Part shown: positions 17,927 to 27,132 of the stretch, one piece after another | Layout of the letters: every line of letters starts with the position of its first letter | Numbering within the stretch: the first letter of the stretch is position 1 | Origin: Cytophagales bacterium | GTDB lineage: Bacteria > Bacteroidota > Bacteroidia > Cytophagales > Thermoflexibacteraceae | Direction: 5' to 3' | Assembly: GCA_013299115.1 (NCBI GenBank) | Contig: JAAFKA010000017.1 | Coordinates: forward strand, 1-64,000 | Length of the DNA: 64,000 nt | Position numbers and translations under genes: made by a program | The notes under the pieces: generated by a model | The model's input: the letters and a program-made list of their open reading frames with translations, nothing else | What the model was told of the DNA's origin: nothing | Database searches by the model: none

Positions 17927-18673
17927 TTAAGTAAGCATAGCCCCGTCTATCTGTATGACCTGCCCACTGATGTAAGCCGCCATATCTGAGCCTAAGAAGA
18001 TGCAAAGGTCTGCCACTTCCTCTGGTTTGCCTCCTCTTTTCATAGGAATAGCCTCTTTCCAACTGTCCACCACTTTGGCATCGAGTTTTGCTGTCATTTC
18101 GGTTTCTATAAATCCAGGGGCAATGGCGTTGCAACGGATATTTCGCGAACCCAACTCTAAGGCTATGGATTTGGTAAAACCAATGATACCAGCTTTGGAG
18201 GCTGCATAGTTTGCCTGTCCTGCATTGCCTTTGATACCCACTACGGAAGTCAAATTGATAATAGAACCATTTTTTTGTTTCATCAACACTTTGGCTGCTG
18301 CTTTGGTGAGGTTAAAGACAGATTTGAGGTTGATATTCATCACAGTATCCCACTGCTCTTCAGACATACGGAGGAGCAAGCCGTCTTTGGTTACGCCTGC
18401 ATTGTTGATAAGTACGTCTAAGGTTGCAAAATCGGCAGTGAAGTTTTTAATCAATTCTTCGGCTGCTGCATGGTTGGAGGCATCTGAACGGTAGCCTTTT
18501 GCCTTTACGCCCAAAGCCTGCAATTCTTTTTCCAAAGCCTCGCCCTGCTCTACGCTGGAAAGGTAAGTAAAGCCTACATTGGCTCCTGCCTTCGCAAAAC
18601 CTAATGCAATGGCTTTGCCTATGCCCTTAGATGCCCCTGTTATCAAAGCATTTTTGCCTTCTAATAATTTCAT
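17927..18673 (-). CDS. fabG: 3-oxoacyl-[acyl-carrier-protein] reductase
   Basis: FabG reduces 3-ketoacyl-ACP with NADPH in the type II fatty acid cycle. The 248-residue form starting MKLLEGKNALITG is preferred; an upstream 61-codon extension would run into the preceding gene and has no SDR features. Motifs: TGASKGIG, NNAG, Ser in NLTSVVG, catalytic YAASK, and the IAPGFIETEMT loop typical of FabG. It is usually near acpP/fabF; here it is next to a HAD phosphatase instead, transcribed in the same direction with a 79-base gap. Confidence 0.95.
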   Translation of the reverse strand: MKLLEGKNALITGASKGIGKAIALGFAKAGANVGFTYLSSVEQGEALEKELQALGVKAKGYRSDASNHAAAEELIKNFTADFATLDVLINNAGVTKDGLLLRMSEEQWDTVMNINLKSVFNLTKAAAKVLMKQKNGSIINLTSVVGIKGNAGQANYAASKAGIIGFTKSIALELGSRNIRCNAIAPGFIETEMTAKLDAKVVDSWKEAIPMKRGGKPEEVADLCIFLGSDMAAYISGQVIQIDGAMLT

Positions 18674-18752
18674 AACCCAATCTGTTGTTAAGGTGTTTAA
18701 GTAGTTTGGTAGCAAAACTACCAATTTTTTTAGAAAAAGAAGGTAAAATTTA

Positions 18753-19475
18753 TCAAATATTGTGCATAATTGCCACCACCGCATTATTTTCCATAGTAAA
18801 AAACAATGGCACTGTTTGGTTTCGCAAGCTAAGGTATTCCTGATAAGTAACATCAAAGGCTTGGCGTTTGCTCACAGTTGCCTCAAAATTGCCACGCAAA
18901 CCTGCAAGCAATTCTGCTACTTCTCTTATGGCAAAATTTCCACCTACAAAAGCTGTTTGATAATCTGCCAAGTGATGTTTTTTTACATAGTGTGCAAATA
19001 AAGGGCTGGCTGCGCGTTGCACACAGACCCGCAACCCACATTGAGCAGCTACTGACAGGTCTAATACATCATCAAAACAAAAACAAACTTCGTGAGCTTG
19101 CAAATTGAAATGAGCTAAAAAATGCTCAAAAGCTATAGTTTTGTTCGAAAACTTGGAATAAATAGCCTGAAACCTCTCCCTTTTGGCTAAGTAAGAGGCT
19201 GGTTGGTTGTTTTCGCCTGTCATAATGGCGGTAATAGGAAGTTTATCATGCTGCAACCAATGCCCAAAACGCAAGAGGTTTGTACCCATTGAGTCTATTT
19301 CTGAATAAGGACTGCCTGCGTCTGTCTTGCTGCCATTGTTAAAAACACCGTCCCAATCAAAAATAAAGGCTTTGATGGGAGCTAATTTTTGTAAAAAAAT
19401 AGCTGGGCTTACAAAAAACTGCCCACCTAAATTGGTAAATAACTCAAAAATATCGTTGGTAGTAAGGTCTTGCAT
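18753..19475 (-). CDS. KdsC-like HAD-superfamily phosphatase
   Basis: 240 residues. HAD motif I FDWDGVFNNG (nucleophile Asp40, acid Asp42), motif II-like MTGEN, and motif IV FCFDDVLDLS place it with KdsC-type phosphatases lacking a large cap. The N-terminal 34 residues precede the core and a C-terminal extension of about 70 residues follows, longer than the 170-190 residues of KdsC. Substrate unknown; sugar phosphates or nucleotides are possible. Confidence 0.8.
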   Translation of the reverse strand: MQDLTTNDIFELFTNLGGQFFVSPAIFLQKLAPIKAFIFDWDGVFNNGSKTDAGSPYSEIDSMGTNLLRFGHWLQHDKLPITAIMTGENNQPASYLAKRERFQAIYSKFSNKTIAFEHFLAHFNLQAHEVCFCFDDVLDLSVAAQCGLRVCVQRAASPLFAHYVKKHHLADYQTAFVGGNFAIREVAELLAGLRGNFEATVSKRQAFDVTYQEYLSLRNQTVPLFFTMENNAVVAIMHNI

Positions 19476-19570
19476 AACTAAAAATAAATAAATTTGGTCG
19501 TGTGGACAAATAATGCACTTCTTTTGAAAAATATAGCAAGAAATTATATCTTTTTTTCAACAATTTTTTT

Positions 19571-19578
19571 TAGCTTTG
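19571..19578 (+). promoter_or_regulatory. -7 box upstream of dnaN
   Basis: TAGCTTTG, a perfect TAnnTTTG, 73 bases upstream of the dnaN start. The -33 region is a T-rich tract without an exact TTG at the best spacing. Confidence 0.5.
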
Positions 19579-19651
19579 CGAGCAAATTAAAAACAGAAGC
19601 CAAAATAGCTACTATCTATCTTTTTATCACAGCAAAAACGCAAAATAAAAT

Positions 19652-20782
19652 ATGAAATTTATTGTTTCTTCGGCTAATCTACTCAAACAACTCACTTCCT
19701 TGAGTGGGGTAGTACCCAGCAATCCGATTATGCCGATTTTAGAGAACTTTCTTTTTAAAGTTACGGCTAACAAGCTGATTGTTACGGCTTCGGATATGCA
19801 AAATTCTATGACTGCCGAAATTAATGTGGATAGTGATGAAGACGGCAATGTGGCTGTTCCTGCCAAAATGTTGATAGAAACTTTGCGTAACCTGCCCGAA
19901 CAACCTGTTACCTTTGTGCTAAACACAGATACCTACACCTTAGAAATTATTTCTGACAAAGGTCGTTATCGTTTGGCGGGCGAAAATGCAGAGGATTTTC
20001 CAGAGCCTCCAAAAGTAGAAATGGGCAAAGATGCCGTAGAATTGTCATCTGAGGTACTTTCAAGTGCCATTGCCTATACTTTGTTCTCTGTGAGCAATGA
20101 CGAAATGCGTCCTGCAATGAATGGGGTCTATATAAACGTAACCGCAACCAATGCTACTTTTGTTTCTACGGATACGCATCGTTTGGTTCGTTACCGCCGT
20201 TCAGATGTTTCTTCGCCCGTAGAAGCTGCTTTTATCATTCCGAAAAAAACCTTGACTTTGCTCAAAAACGCATTGCCTTCTGACAATACACCTTTGTCTA
20301 TGTATTTCAACAAAACCAATGCGTATTTTATATTCAGCAATATCAAATTATCTTGCCGTTTGATAGACGAAAGATTCCCCGATTACGAAAATGTAATTCC
20401 GCTCAACAACAGCAATAGCCTAAAAGTTAGTCGCACAGAGTTCATTGGCTCTTTGAAAAGGATAGCAATTTACGCCAATAAGTCCACCAATTTGGTGAAA
20501 TTTAAGTTTGCTGGCGAAGATACTTTGACTGTTTCTGCCGAAGATTTAGACTTTTCAAACGAAGCCAGCGAAACATTGAACTGCACTTACGAAGGCAAAG
20601 AAATGGAAATAGGTTTTCAGGCTCGTATGTTCTCTGAAATGCTATCAAATTTGCACTCTCCTGAAATTTCTTTGCAAATGTCGGAGCCTAACCGTGCAGC
20701 CTTGTTGGTTTCTACCGAAACGTATGAGAAAGAAGACATCTTGATGTTGGTCATGCCTGTAAATTTGGCAAGTTATTATTAA
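19652..20782 (+). CDS. dnaN: DNA polymerase III subunit beta (sliding clamp)
   Basis: 376 residues, the usual size, covering the three-fold repeated clamp domain (about 1-125, 126-250, 251-376). Recognisable segments: the N-terminal SSANLLKQLTSLSGVV with LPILENF-like PIMPILENFLF, RYRLAGENAEDFPEPP, STDTHRLVR, LIDERFPDYENVIP and the C-terminal EDILMLVMPVNL clamp end. It tethers polymerase III to DNA and binds partner clamp motifs in a cleft. It is not beside dnaA or recF here. A family B repeat fragment and a terminator follow. Confidence 0.98.
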   Translation: MKFIVSSANLLKQLTSLSGVVPSNPIMPILENFLFKVTANKLIVTASDMQNSMTAEINVDSDEDGNVAVPAKMLIETLRNLPEQPVTFVLNTDTYTLEIISDKGRYRLAGENAEDFPEPPKVEMGKDAVELSSEVLSSAIAYTLFSVSNDEMRPAMNGVYINVTATNATFVSTDTHRLVRYRRSDVSSPVEAAFIIPKKTLTLLKNALPSDNTPLSMYFNKTNAYFIFSNIKLSCRLIDERFPDYENVIPLNNSNSLKVSRTEFIGSLKRIAIYANKSTNLVKFKFAGEDTLTVSAEDLDFSNEASETLNCTYEGKEMEIGFQARMFSEMLSNLHSPEISLQMSEPNRAALLVSTETYEKEDILMLVMPVNLASYY

Positions 20783-20842
20783 GCTGCCTCACGTTGCACA
20801 TGGGGCTATTCAAAGTTCAACATCTTCGATGTTGTAACTAAA
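20783..20842. repeat. Fragment of the family B MITE
   Basis: ACGTTGCACATGGGGCTATT and CAACATCTTCGATGTTG match, with substitutions, the right arm of the element at 10785-10873. It is a decayed solo end. A family D-like palindrome (ATTCGCCCAAAGACGAAT) follows at about 20852-20869. Confidence 0.55.
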
Positions 20843-20884
20843 AAATATTTTATTCGCCCAAAGACGAATACACAGGAAAATATA

Positions 20885-20926
20885 CAGAAAACCTTGCAAG
20901 TTGTTGTTACTTTGTAAGGTTTTCTG
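20885..20926. terminator. Intrinsic terminator hairpin after dnaN
   Basis: CAGAAAACCTT (20885-20895) pairs with AAGGTTTTCTG (20916-20926). The loop is 20 bases. It separates dnaN from the downstream sigma factor gene. Confidence 0.6.
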
Positions 20927-20965
20927 CATTATCAAGCAAAGCTATTTTCATTTGCCTGCAACTTC

Positions 20966-21514
20966 ATGGAACACAAAGACCTCTTACTACACCCTGCGGA
21001 GGAATTGGCAATTATCACAGCAGCCCAGAAACAGTCGGCAGCTTTTCACCCTTTGTATGAAAAATATGCCGAAACTATTTTTTATTTTCTCTACCGCCGT
21101 ACCCATGACGAAGACTTGGCAGCCGACCTTACTTCTCAAACTTTTTTGAAAGCCTTAGAAAATATTAAAAAATTTCAACCTCGTGGCGTACCTTTTGTAG
21201 CTTGGTTATACAGAATAGCTGCTAATGAAGCCAATGCACACTTTCGCCAATCGAAAACTACACCGAAATTAAGTTTAGAGTCTATTTTTGCACACAGAAT
21301 AGCTGAAGAAACCGCCGACTCGATGACCGAAGAAAAATTGGCTCAATTAGCAACTTGTCTTTCTACCTTAAATGACGCCGACTTGCTGCTAATTCAGTTG
21401 CGGTTTTATGAAGAAAAATCTTTTAAAGACATTGGTTTTATTTTGGATATTAGCGAAGCAAATGCCAAGATGCGACTGTACCGCCTACTCGATAAACTCA
21501 AAAAAATGCTATGA
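20966..21514 (+). CDS. ECF-type RNA polymerase sigma factor
   Basis: 182 residues. Region 2 about 25-95 (FHPLYEKYAETIFYFLYRR, DLAADLTSQTFLKALENI, FVAWLYRIAANEA) and region 4 about 125-180 (LLLIQLRFYEEKSFKDIGFILDISEANAKMRLYRLLDKLK) with the helix-turn-helix. It would direct RNA polymerase to a small regulon. Its stop overlaps the start of the next gene by four bases (ATGA), so the two are translationally coupled, and the partner may be its regulator. Confidence 0.92.
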   Translation: MEHKDLLLHPAEELAIITAAQKQSAAFHPLYEKYAETIFYFLYRRTHDEDLAADLTSQTFLKALENIKKFQPRGVPFVAWLYRIAANEANAHFRQSKTTPKLSLESIFAHRIAEETADSMTEEKLAQLATCLSTLNDADLLLIQLRFYEEKSFKDIGFILDISEANAKMRLYRLLDKLKKML

Positions 21515-21765
21515 CAAAGAAAGTAATTTTTACGAATGAAAAACCAGACTTCAAAAAGTATAAAAAACGACTTGCTTTTGACGGCTTATTGGAAAAAAAA
21601 CGCCAAAAAGACCAAAAAAGATTGCGTTGGAATCTGATGGTATTGGTGTTGGAGGTGCTGCTGGTTATTGCTATGGCTTATTGGGCTGTAAATAAACTGC
21701 AAAAACCTCGAACTTTTTTGCCTGTGGAACAAGAACAAATTGTTCCATTGGTAGAAAAACCCTAA
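21511..21765 (+). CDS. Small single-TM protein coupled to the sigma factor
   Basis: 84 residues: a basic N-terminal cytosolic part (about 1-45, Lys-rich KKYKKRLAFDGLLEKKRQKDQKR), one TM helix about 47-65 (MVLVLEVLLVIAMAYWAV), and a short outer tail. Anti-sigma factors are often encoded directly after ECF genes and have this cytosol-TM-outside topology, but this one lacks a recognisable zinc or anti-sigma motif and is short. A membrane regulator of the sigma factor is a reasonable inference only. Confidence 0.7.
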   Translation: MTKKVIFTNEKPDFKKYKKRLAFDGLLEKKRQKDQKRLRWNLMVLVLEVLLVIAMAYWAVNKLQKPRTFLPVEQEQIVPLVEKP

Positions 21766-21839
21766 GTTTAGACGTGTCATCTTAATTTTTAAGCATTTTG
21801 CAGGCATACTTTCCTATACTTTTACAAGAAATCTATTCA

Positions 21840-23819
21840 TCACTTCATTGGTTGCAAAACCAATATGGTCTGAGCAAAAGCCTCTTGTTTGCCTATTATT
21901 TCCTCAAAACCTTGTTTTTCGGTGGCAGCAAAGTGCCTATTGCCATAAACGGCAGCAATGTGTACAGTTACTCGGTTGCCTTCTAAGGTATAGTGCGACT
22001 GAAACCAAGTAGTAGGTTGCTCGGCAGTAGCCAAAATTGCCGAAAAATTTAGGTCTTCCAAATTGCGAACTATATAACCTGCGGGAATATTAAAAATAAT
22101 AGTCCGTTGATAGGTTTGCTCACAAGTAATGCTAAACTCTTGCGAACTGTTAGCCTCAATAGTTGGTGGCGTAAGGGTCAATAATTTGCCTATGTCAAAC
22201 AATAATTTGTCGCCAGCTTTTTGCAGCAGTTCGTTGGTCTGCACAGCAGCCATTAATGAAAAAGTAGGCAAAGTTGATACAGGCGATGCCGTTGCAGTTG
22301 ATTTTCCGTTCAGTTTGAGGTTATTCACTTCAATAGCTGGCACATATTGGCGGAGGTAATTCTGCCAAAATTGCTGTTTGTCTTCCTTGCCCGCATAGAC
22401 CTCACACAAAGGCGAGGCATAATAACCTTGCCACTCACTATGCCAATAGCCGTTTACTTTTTCTTGCGTTGGGTCTATCGAAAGTTGAAAAGTAGCCCTG
22501 TCGGTGTTTTGCATGGCACGTTGGGCTGGTATTTTTTGGATAGTAGAATAGGCAAAATTTGAAACAAAATCTATGAAAAGTCCTTGATTATCAGTGAATT
22601 GATAAGGCACAAAACCATAACGAAAACCTTTGTCGGTAGGCGAAAGAAACTGTTGCGTAGTCGGAAACCAAATCAAATATTTTTCTAAACAATACCAATT
22701 TGGAAATTCACTATCAAACAGGGCTTGCTGCCGATTGGAAGTTACCACTAATTGGTGTGGAATTTGGGCTGTTTGCAAGCCAAACAAAAACAATTTGGTC
22801 AGCGTAGCGGAGTTCGCATAGTTGTTTTCAAAAGCAACTTCCAAAGACTCGTCTTTTGCTGAAGGCACTAACCGAATAGTAGTTTTTAGCCACTCCTCTA
22901 TGGCTTGTATTTTGTCTGTATGAGTTTTTTTATTTTTTGCAATTTCTTTTACTTTGTTTGCAAGAGGTTGAAATTTTTTGAGATTTTGCAACCTAAAATC
23001 ATACATTTTTTCGCCAATCAACTGGGCTATGTTAGCCCAAGTAAAAAGTTTTTGGTCAGGATTTTGGGCGTTGTAAGCCAATTTGAAGTCTATCCGCATC
23101 AGTTTTGCTGCATTTGCCACACCAAAATCGGCAGTAGTGGAGGCAGGTAATTGGGGCAAGTGCAAAGACAAGGTATTCTTTGATTTGTATTTTTGTCCAC
23201 TCGATACTACTTCGGGCAAACCATTGTAACTTTTCGCCTCAAAAATTAATTGTTTGGGGGCTATCAATTCAAATTCTACTTCTTTTGCCAACAAATCTGT
23301 TTGCAATATTTCTCTACCAAACAGCATAGGCTTTTTTTGCAAGGTATAAAAATACTCTATTTCGCCACCTACGGCTGCACCTTCTATGGCAAATAGCTTG
23401 TAAGCCTCGCCTGTTTGGTCGGTTAATTCTTTCAAATTGGCTTGGTCAAAGTTGGTGATTTTGCCCGAAGCACTAATAAATCTTGCTTGCAAGTGCAAGA
23501 TAGTCAGCAAGTTATGGGCAGCAATATAAATTTTGTTGTGCGTATTTAAAGCATTTTGAGAATTGATGCGAATAATTTTGTGGACAGTTTCCACCATTTG
23601 CAGTGCTTGGTTTGCATCATAGACATATTCTATCACCCGTTTGTCTTTTAAGACCAACACAGGTTCATTCACTTCTTGTGCCGACAGCGGAAAGAGTTGG
23701 CGGGGAGTCTGCCAGATGTAAGTTTGGTATTCGAAACGCAAAATTTCGTTTGCTTTGCTCAAAAAAGGCAAAACAAAATACATCAAAAAAGTTAAAAATA
23801 GTTTATTTTGGGCAGGCAT
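21840..23819 (-). CDS. DUF3857/transglutaminase-like exported protein
   Basis: 659 residues from MPAQNK, whose signal peptide follows immediately (LFLTFLMYFVLPFLSKA); a longer frame upstream adds nothing conserved. The N-terminal part (IEYVYDANQALQMVETVHKI) matches the DUF3857 domain; residues about 300-430 correspond to the transglutaminase-like fold (QAIEEWLKTTIRLVP, then the position of the active-site loop). Where active members have a Cys-Lys-Asp/Glu-Lys loop, this protein has NNYANSATLTKLF, with no Cys, so it is probably catalytically inactive. The C-terminal part is beta-rich. Function unknown. Confidence 0.82.
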   Translation of the reverse strand: MPAQNKLFLTFLMYFVLPFLSKANEILRFEYQTYIWQTPRQLFPLSAQEVNEPVLVLKDKRVIEYVYDANQALQMVETVHKIIRINSQNALNTHNKIYIAAHNLLTILHLQARFISASGKITNFDQANLKELTDQTGEAYKLFAIEGAAVGGEIEYFYTLQKKPMLFGREILQTDLLAKEVEFELIAPKQLIFEAKSYNGLPEVVSSGQKYKSKNTLSLHLPQLPASTTADFGVANAAKLMRIDFKLAYNAQNPDQKLFTWANIAQLIGEKMYDFRLQNLKKFQPLANKVKEIAKNKKTHTDKIQAIEEWLKTTIRLVPSAKDESLEVAFENNYANSATLTKLFLFGLQTAQIPHQLVVTSNRQQALFDSEFPNWYCLEKYLIWFPTTQQFLSPTDKGFRYGFVPYQFTDNQGLFIDFVSNFAYSTIQKIPAQRAMQNTDRATFQLSIDPTQEKVNGYWHSEWQGYYASPLCEVYAGKEDKQQFWQNYLRQYVPAIEVNNLKLNGKSTATASPVSTLPTFSLMAAVQTNELLQKAGDKLLFDIGKLLTLTPPTIEANSSQEFSITCEQTYQRTIIFNIPAGYIVRNLEDLNFSAILATAEQPTTWFQSHYTLEGNRVTVHIAAVYGNRHFAATEKQGFEEIIGKQEAFAQTILVLQPMK

Positions 23820-23940
23820 TGGCAATTTTTTATGAGGTACAAGGGTAAATTTATTGCTTTTTTTGCAAAAATTCAATGTTTTTAGGAAATAATTATTTTG
23901 ATAGTGATGTAGAATAAGAATCAATAGAAAAACTAAATTT

Positions 23941-24682
23941 TTAGTTTGTTGCCTTGTTTACTTGCTGTGCAGCAGCTTTTTCATACCTGTCAATTATTTG
24001 TGCGAGGTGCTTGTCATATTGGGCAAACATAAAGTCTAAAAAAGGTTGTTTGCTTTCGGTTTCTTGTGTTGCCAATCTCCGTTTAAAAAGTGATGCAATT
24101 TTTTATTAGCTACCACATCTCCCAAGTTTCCTTGTGCCAACAAACGAGGTAATTCGGCTATTTCATCAACAGGCGTAATGATACTGTTGCCTGCTCTATC
24201 TCGGTGAACATACTGCACAAAAGACAACATAGCTGGGGTTAATACATTCAAAAAGGCTTCGTTGTGCGTTGTAACCAAAATGTCTATCTGCCTTGCAGCA
24301 CTTTCTTTCAACAAAATTTCTAACAACAGACCTGCACGTGAGGGGTGAATTCCGTTATCTATTTCATCAATAACCAACAAACTATGGGCTGGGCTGGTCA
24401 AAATGGCAGTCAAAATAATGATAAATCGCAAAGTTCCTTCGGATAAGGTTTGCATATCAGTCAAACCTGCAATAAAACCAGCTACATTGCTACCATTGGG
24501 CTGTAATTTATCTGTAATTTTTGAGTAGTTCTTTTGTTGATACTTCGCTGCAAAAACAACAAGGCATCAATAGCATTAGATTTTCCACTTGCATTTAGCC
24601 CCATCAGCACTGTTACAGGTTCTATATACAAAATAGTATCTCCAAAACTTTTCCAATTTTTAAGATGTAGTTCTTTTATCAT
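23941..24682 (-). pseudogene. AAA15/OLD-like ATPase, disrupted
   Basis: Three pieces of one ATPase in different frames. 24482-24682 encodes the N-terminus with Walker A GLNASGKSN and then stops; about 24036-24464 encodes LSEGTLRF, Walker B LLVIDEIDNGIHP and the H-loop TTHNEA; a third piece ending at TAA 23941-23943 encodes FMFAQYDKHLAQIIDRYEKA. About 740 bases remain where such ATPases need about 1200, so the region between Walker A and the signature (about 150-200 codons) is deleted and the C-terminus is frameshifted. It lies divergent to the intact ATPase at 24874 but is not a duplicate of it. Confidence 0.85.
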
Positions 24683-24748
24683 GGTGGTAATTTATCTTTA
24701 CAAAATCTATTTTGCAAAGGTACAAAGAAAAATTAAAATCCAATACCA

Positions 24749-24820
24749 CCAAAAACCTACAATCTTTTATTTACTTCCTCTTTGTTTTTTTTTGTTAGTT
24801 TTTGTATATTGCCGAATTGA
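24749..24820. repeat. 72-bp direct repeat, left copy (DR1)
   Basis: Nearly identical to 27981-28052, beginning CCAAAAACCTACAATC and ending TATATTGCCGAATTGA, with about four differences. It holds a promoter-like TATATTGC and lies 53 bases upstream of the ATPase start. The two copies enclose the three-gene cassette. Confidence 0.88.
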
Positions 24821-24873
24821 AAAGGAGCAAACAATAAAACTTTGCCTTAACCGAAAAACTAACCTTATTTCAG

Positions 24874-26118
24874 ATGCAAATTCTCAATCTTAGCTTAAAA
24901 AATATTGGAACTTTTATAGAGGGCAACTTAGATTTTACGACTGATGGCGATAAGTATGCACCCGTAACCATTATCACAGGCGAAAATGGAACAGGAAAAA
25001 CTTTGATTTTAGATGCAATAAGAATAATGTTATACGGAGGCAATCAAAACATTGAACGAAATATTATTAGAGATGAAAAAGCATTTGATATTGGAATGAT
25101 GCTCAAAGATGCTAATATCCATATGAAAGCTGTTTGTAATAGAATGATTCAGAAGAAATTTCAAATTCTTGCTACTAATAGTTTTTTTCATCAAATTGGT
25201 AAGTCCCTGACTTTTCACAGTAACATAGTAAAAGACTATGAACAATATGTCCTAAGTTATTGGACTTCCAAACTAAGCAATGATAGTTTTGAAATTGTAT
25301 CTCCAAAACCTTACAATGCAGAAAAATACTTGTTTAATGCGTTGAGTGGCGTACACAGCAACCAAGATTTGACCAATACCATTTGCTTTTTTGATAACCT
25401 CCGCAAAAGTGAAGAACCAAACGAAAAACAATTAGGCGAAGTTATTTTTGATATTTTGAAACGAATAGTAAAAGCCTGTTTGCTCAATGGCGAATTTAAG
25501 TATGTGAAACAGAAAACTTACACGCCAATTATTTCGCAAAATGGTATGGAGGTCAGTTTAGACAAGTTGAGTAGTGGCAATTTGTACCTTATTCAAAGAT
25601 TGGTTGCCTTGCTGGGACAGATGTATGCAGTTCACGAGTTGAATAAAACGCCATTGCAAGATATTTGCAAAACCGAAGGCATTTTGTTGATAGACGAAGC
25701 CGAAAACCACTTGCACCCCAAATGGCAGAAAACTTTTTTGAATACAATTTTGGGCATTTTTCCCAATTTACAAATCATTGCAACTACCCATTCGCCTTTT
25801 ATTGTGGGTTCGGTAGCAAATGCTCGTGTGTATGTGTGCCAAGCCCAGACAGACCATTCCATTATCGTAGATAAAACAGCAGAATATGCCAACAGCCCAA
25901 TAGATGAAATTTTGATTTCAGAAGTGTTTGATACCCAACCTTTTAACGAGGAAATTACAAATCTGATGAAACAAAGAAAAGAGGCAATTATGGTACAAGA
26001 CAAAGCAAAAAGAACAGCCATAGAACAAAAATTGCAAGCACTCAATCCTCAATATTTTTCTTATTTTGAGATAGATGAGTTATTGGAAAAAATTAGGAAG
26101 GATAAAAAAACGGTTTAG
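24874..26118 (+). CDS. ABC/SMC-like AAA ATPase (AAA21/PtuA-like), accessory
   Basis: 414 residues. Walker A GENGTGKT about 37-44, ABC-type signature LSSGN, Walker B ILLIDEAENHLHP and H-loop ATTHSPFI: a complete nucleotide-binding head without the long coiled coil of SMC proteins, as in the ATPases of Septu, retron and OLD defence systems. The C-terminal 80 residues are helical and charged. No HNH, TOPRIM or reverse transcriptase partner is next to it; instead a membrane protein and a GTPase are encoded convergently. A defence role is inferred from ATPase type and cassette layout. Confidence 0.85.
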   Translation: MQILNLSLKNIGTFIEGNLDFTTDGDKYAPVTIITGENGTGKTLILDAIRIMLYGGNQNIERNIIRDEKAFDIGMMLKDANIHMKAVCNRMIQKKFQILATNSFFHQIGKSLTFHSNIVKDYEQYVLSYWTSKLSNDSFEIVSPKPYNAEKYLFNALSGVHSNQDLTNTICFFDNLRKSEEPNEKQLGEVIFDILKRIVKACLLNGEFKYVKQKTYTPIISQNGMEVSLDKLSSGNLYLIQRLVALLGQMYAVHELNKTPLQDICKTEGILLIDEAENHLHPKWQKTFLNTILGIFPNLQIIATTHSPFIVGSVANARVYVCQAQTDHSIIVDKTAEYANSPIDEILISEVFDTQPFNEEITNLMKQRKEAIMVQDKAKRTAIEQKLQALNPQYFSYFEIDELLEKIRKDKKTV

Positions 26119-26130
26119 GTTTTAATTTTT

Positions 26131-26183
26131 TTACGTTGGCAATGGTTTGGGCAACCCAGTGCTTTTCGCACCTTGACAATCAT
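26131..26183. repeat. Family H dispersed repeat
   Basis: About 53 bases that recur at 30098-30151 with about five differences: TACGTTGGCAATGGTTTGGG, then CAACCC, GTGCTTTT..GCAC and CTTGACAAT. Both copies begin 13-17 bases after the stop codon of a plus-strand gene. Confidence 0.7.
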
Positions 26184-26264
26184 ATAAAAATAATTACAAA
26201 AATAACACTTGCTAATTTTTGAAAACTTAGCAAGTAAAATAGAAAAATATCAACCCTTAACAAA

Positions 26265-27131
26265 CTACTTTTTCCCCATCCTCAAAGAATCCAAAGTCCT
26301 CAAAAGCAAAGCATTTTCTTTGGCAAGAGAGTCGTTTTTTTGTTTTAAAGCAACTATCAAGTTTTGCATTTTGTTAATTGTTGCTTGCTCGTTGTTCCTA
26401 TAAACATAATTTTTTACTTTGTAAGCAGAGGTTTTCTCAACCAAACTAAATTTATCTTTCATTTCCTTGTTTAGCCAAGGGGTGGAGTCTGCTAATAAGT
26501 AGGCTTTGTTGTAATAGGTTATGGGTTGGGTTGCAATATTTTTGTGATTAAGCACTAAAGTCAAAATAAGAAAAACTGAAACAGCAGAAAATAAAACAAA
26601 AACAAAACTAAAATCTCCCTGAAAAATTTCTTCATTGGTAACTAATTCTCTACCAATTTTCACTTGCAACTGCTCTATTTCTTTTGTTTTCCTTAATTTA
26701 TAATAGGTGTTATGCACTTGATGGAGTTCTTGATAATTTTTGAGGACTTTATGATAATTATCTTTTTTAAGTACATTTTTGCTACCAAATAGTAAATAGA
26801 CAAATGAAAAAACGGAAATGAACACAATTAATTTTTGGGTGTTGTAAGATATAAATGAAAAAAATGAATAATCAAAAAATATAGAAAAAGTAAACACATA
26901 AGCAAGTATAAACAAAGCTAAAACTGTTAGCTGATACAAATTTTTTAAAAAAGACAACCTACTTACTTGTTTATCTAACTCCTCCCATGCTTTACGCAAC
27001 TGTTCGTTTATAGTTTGTTCATCTACAAATTCAGACTCTTTACGCAACTGTTCGTTTATAGTTTGTTCGTCTATAAATTCAGGGTTTTCCACTTTTTTAG
27101 TGTCGTCATCTTCTAAAACATTGTTTTCCAT
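26265..27131 (-). CDS. Membrane protein with internal N-terminal repeat
   Basis: 288 residues. Residues about 15-45 contain a 17-residue tandem repeat (F-I/V-DEQTINEQLRK-E/A, twice). Then two TM helices about 65-115, a short loop, a basic helical segment and a third TM about 170-195, ending in a coiled-coil tail (INKMQNLIVALKQKNDSLAKENALLL). One base separates its start from the GTPase stop, so they form an operon with the GTPase first. A membrane partner or anchor for the GTPase is the natural inference; no family recognised. Confidence 0.75.
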   Translation of the reverse strand: MENNVLEDDDTKKVENPEFIDEQTINEQLRKESEFVDEQTINEQLRKAWEELDKQVSRLSFLKNLYQLTVLALFILAYVFTFSIFFDYSFFSFISYNTQKLIVFISVFSFVYLLFGSKNVLKKDNYHKVLKNYQELHQVHNTYYKLRKTKEIEQLQVKIGRELVTNEEIFQGDFSFVFVLFSAVSVFLILTLVLNHKNIATQPITYYNKAYLLADSTPWLNKEMKDKFSLVEKTSAYKVKNYVYRNNEQATINKMQNLIVALKQKNDSLAKENALLLRTLDSLRMGKK

Positions 27132-27132
27132 T

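Noticed and set aside
24874-26118. Septu or retron defence system
   Set aside because: The ATPase resembles PtuA, but no HNH (PtuB) or reverse transcriptase gene is beside it, so the named systems cannot be claimed.
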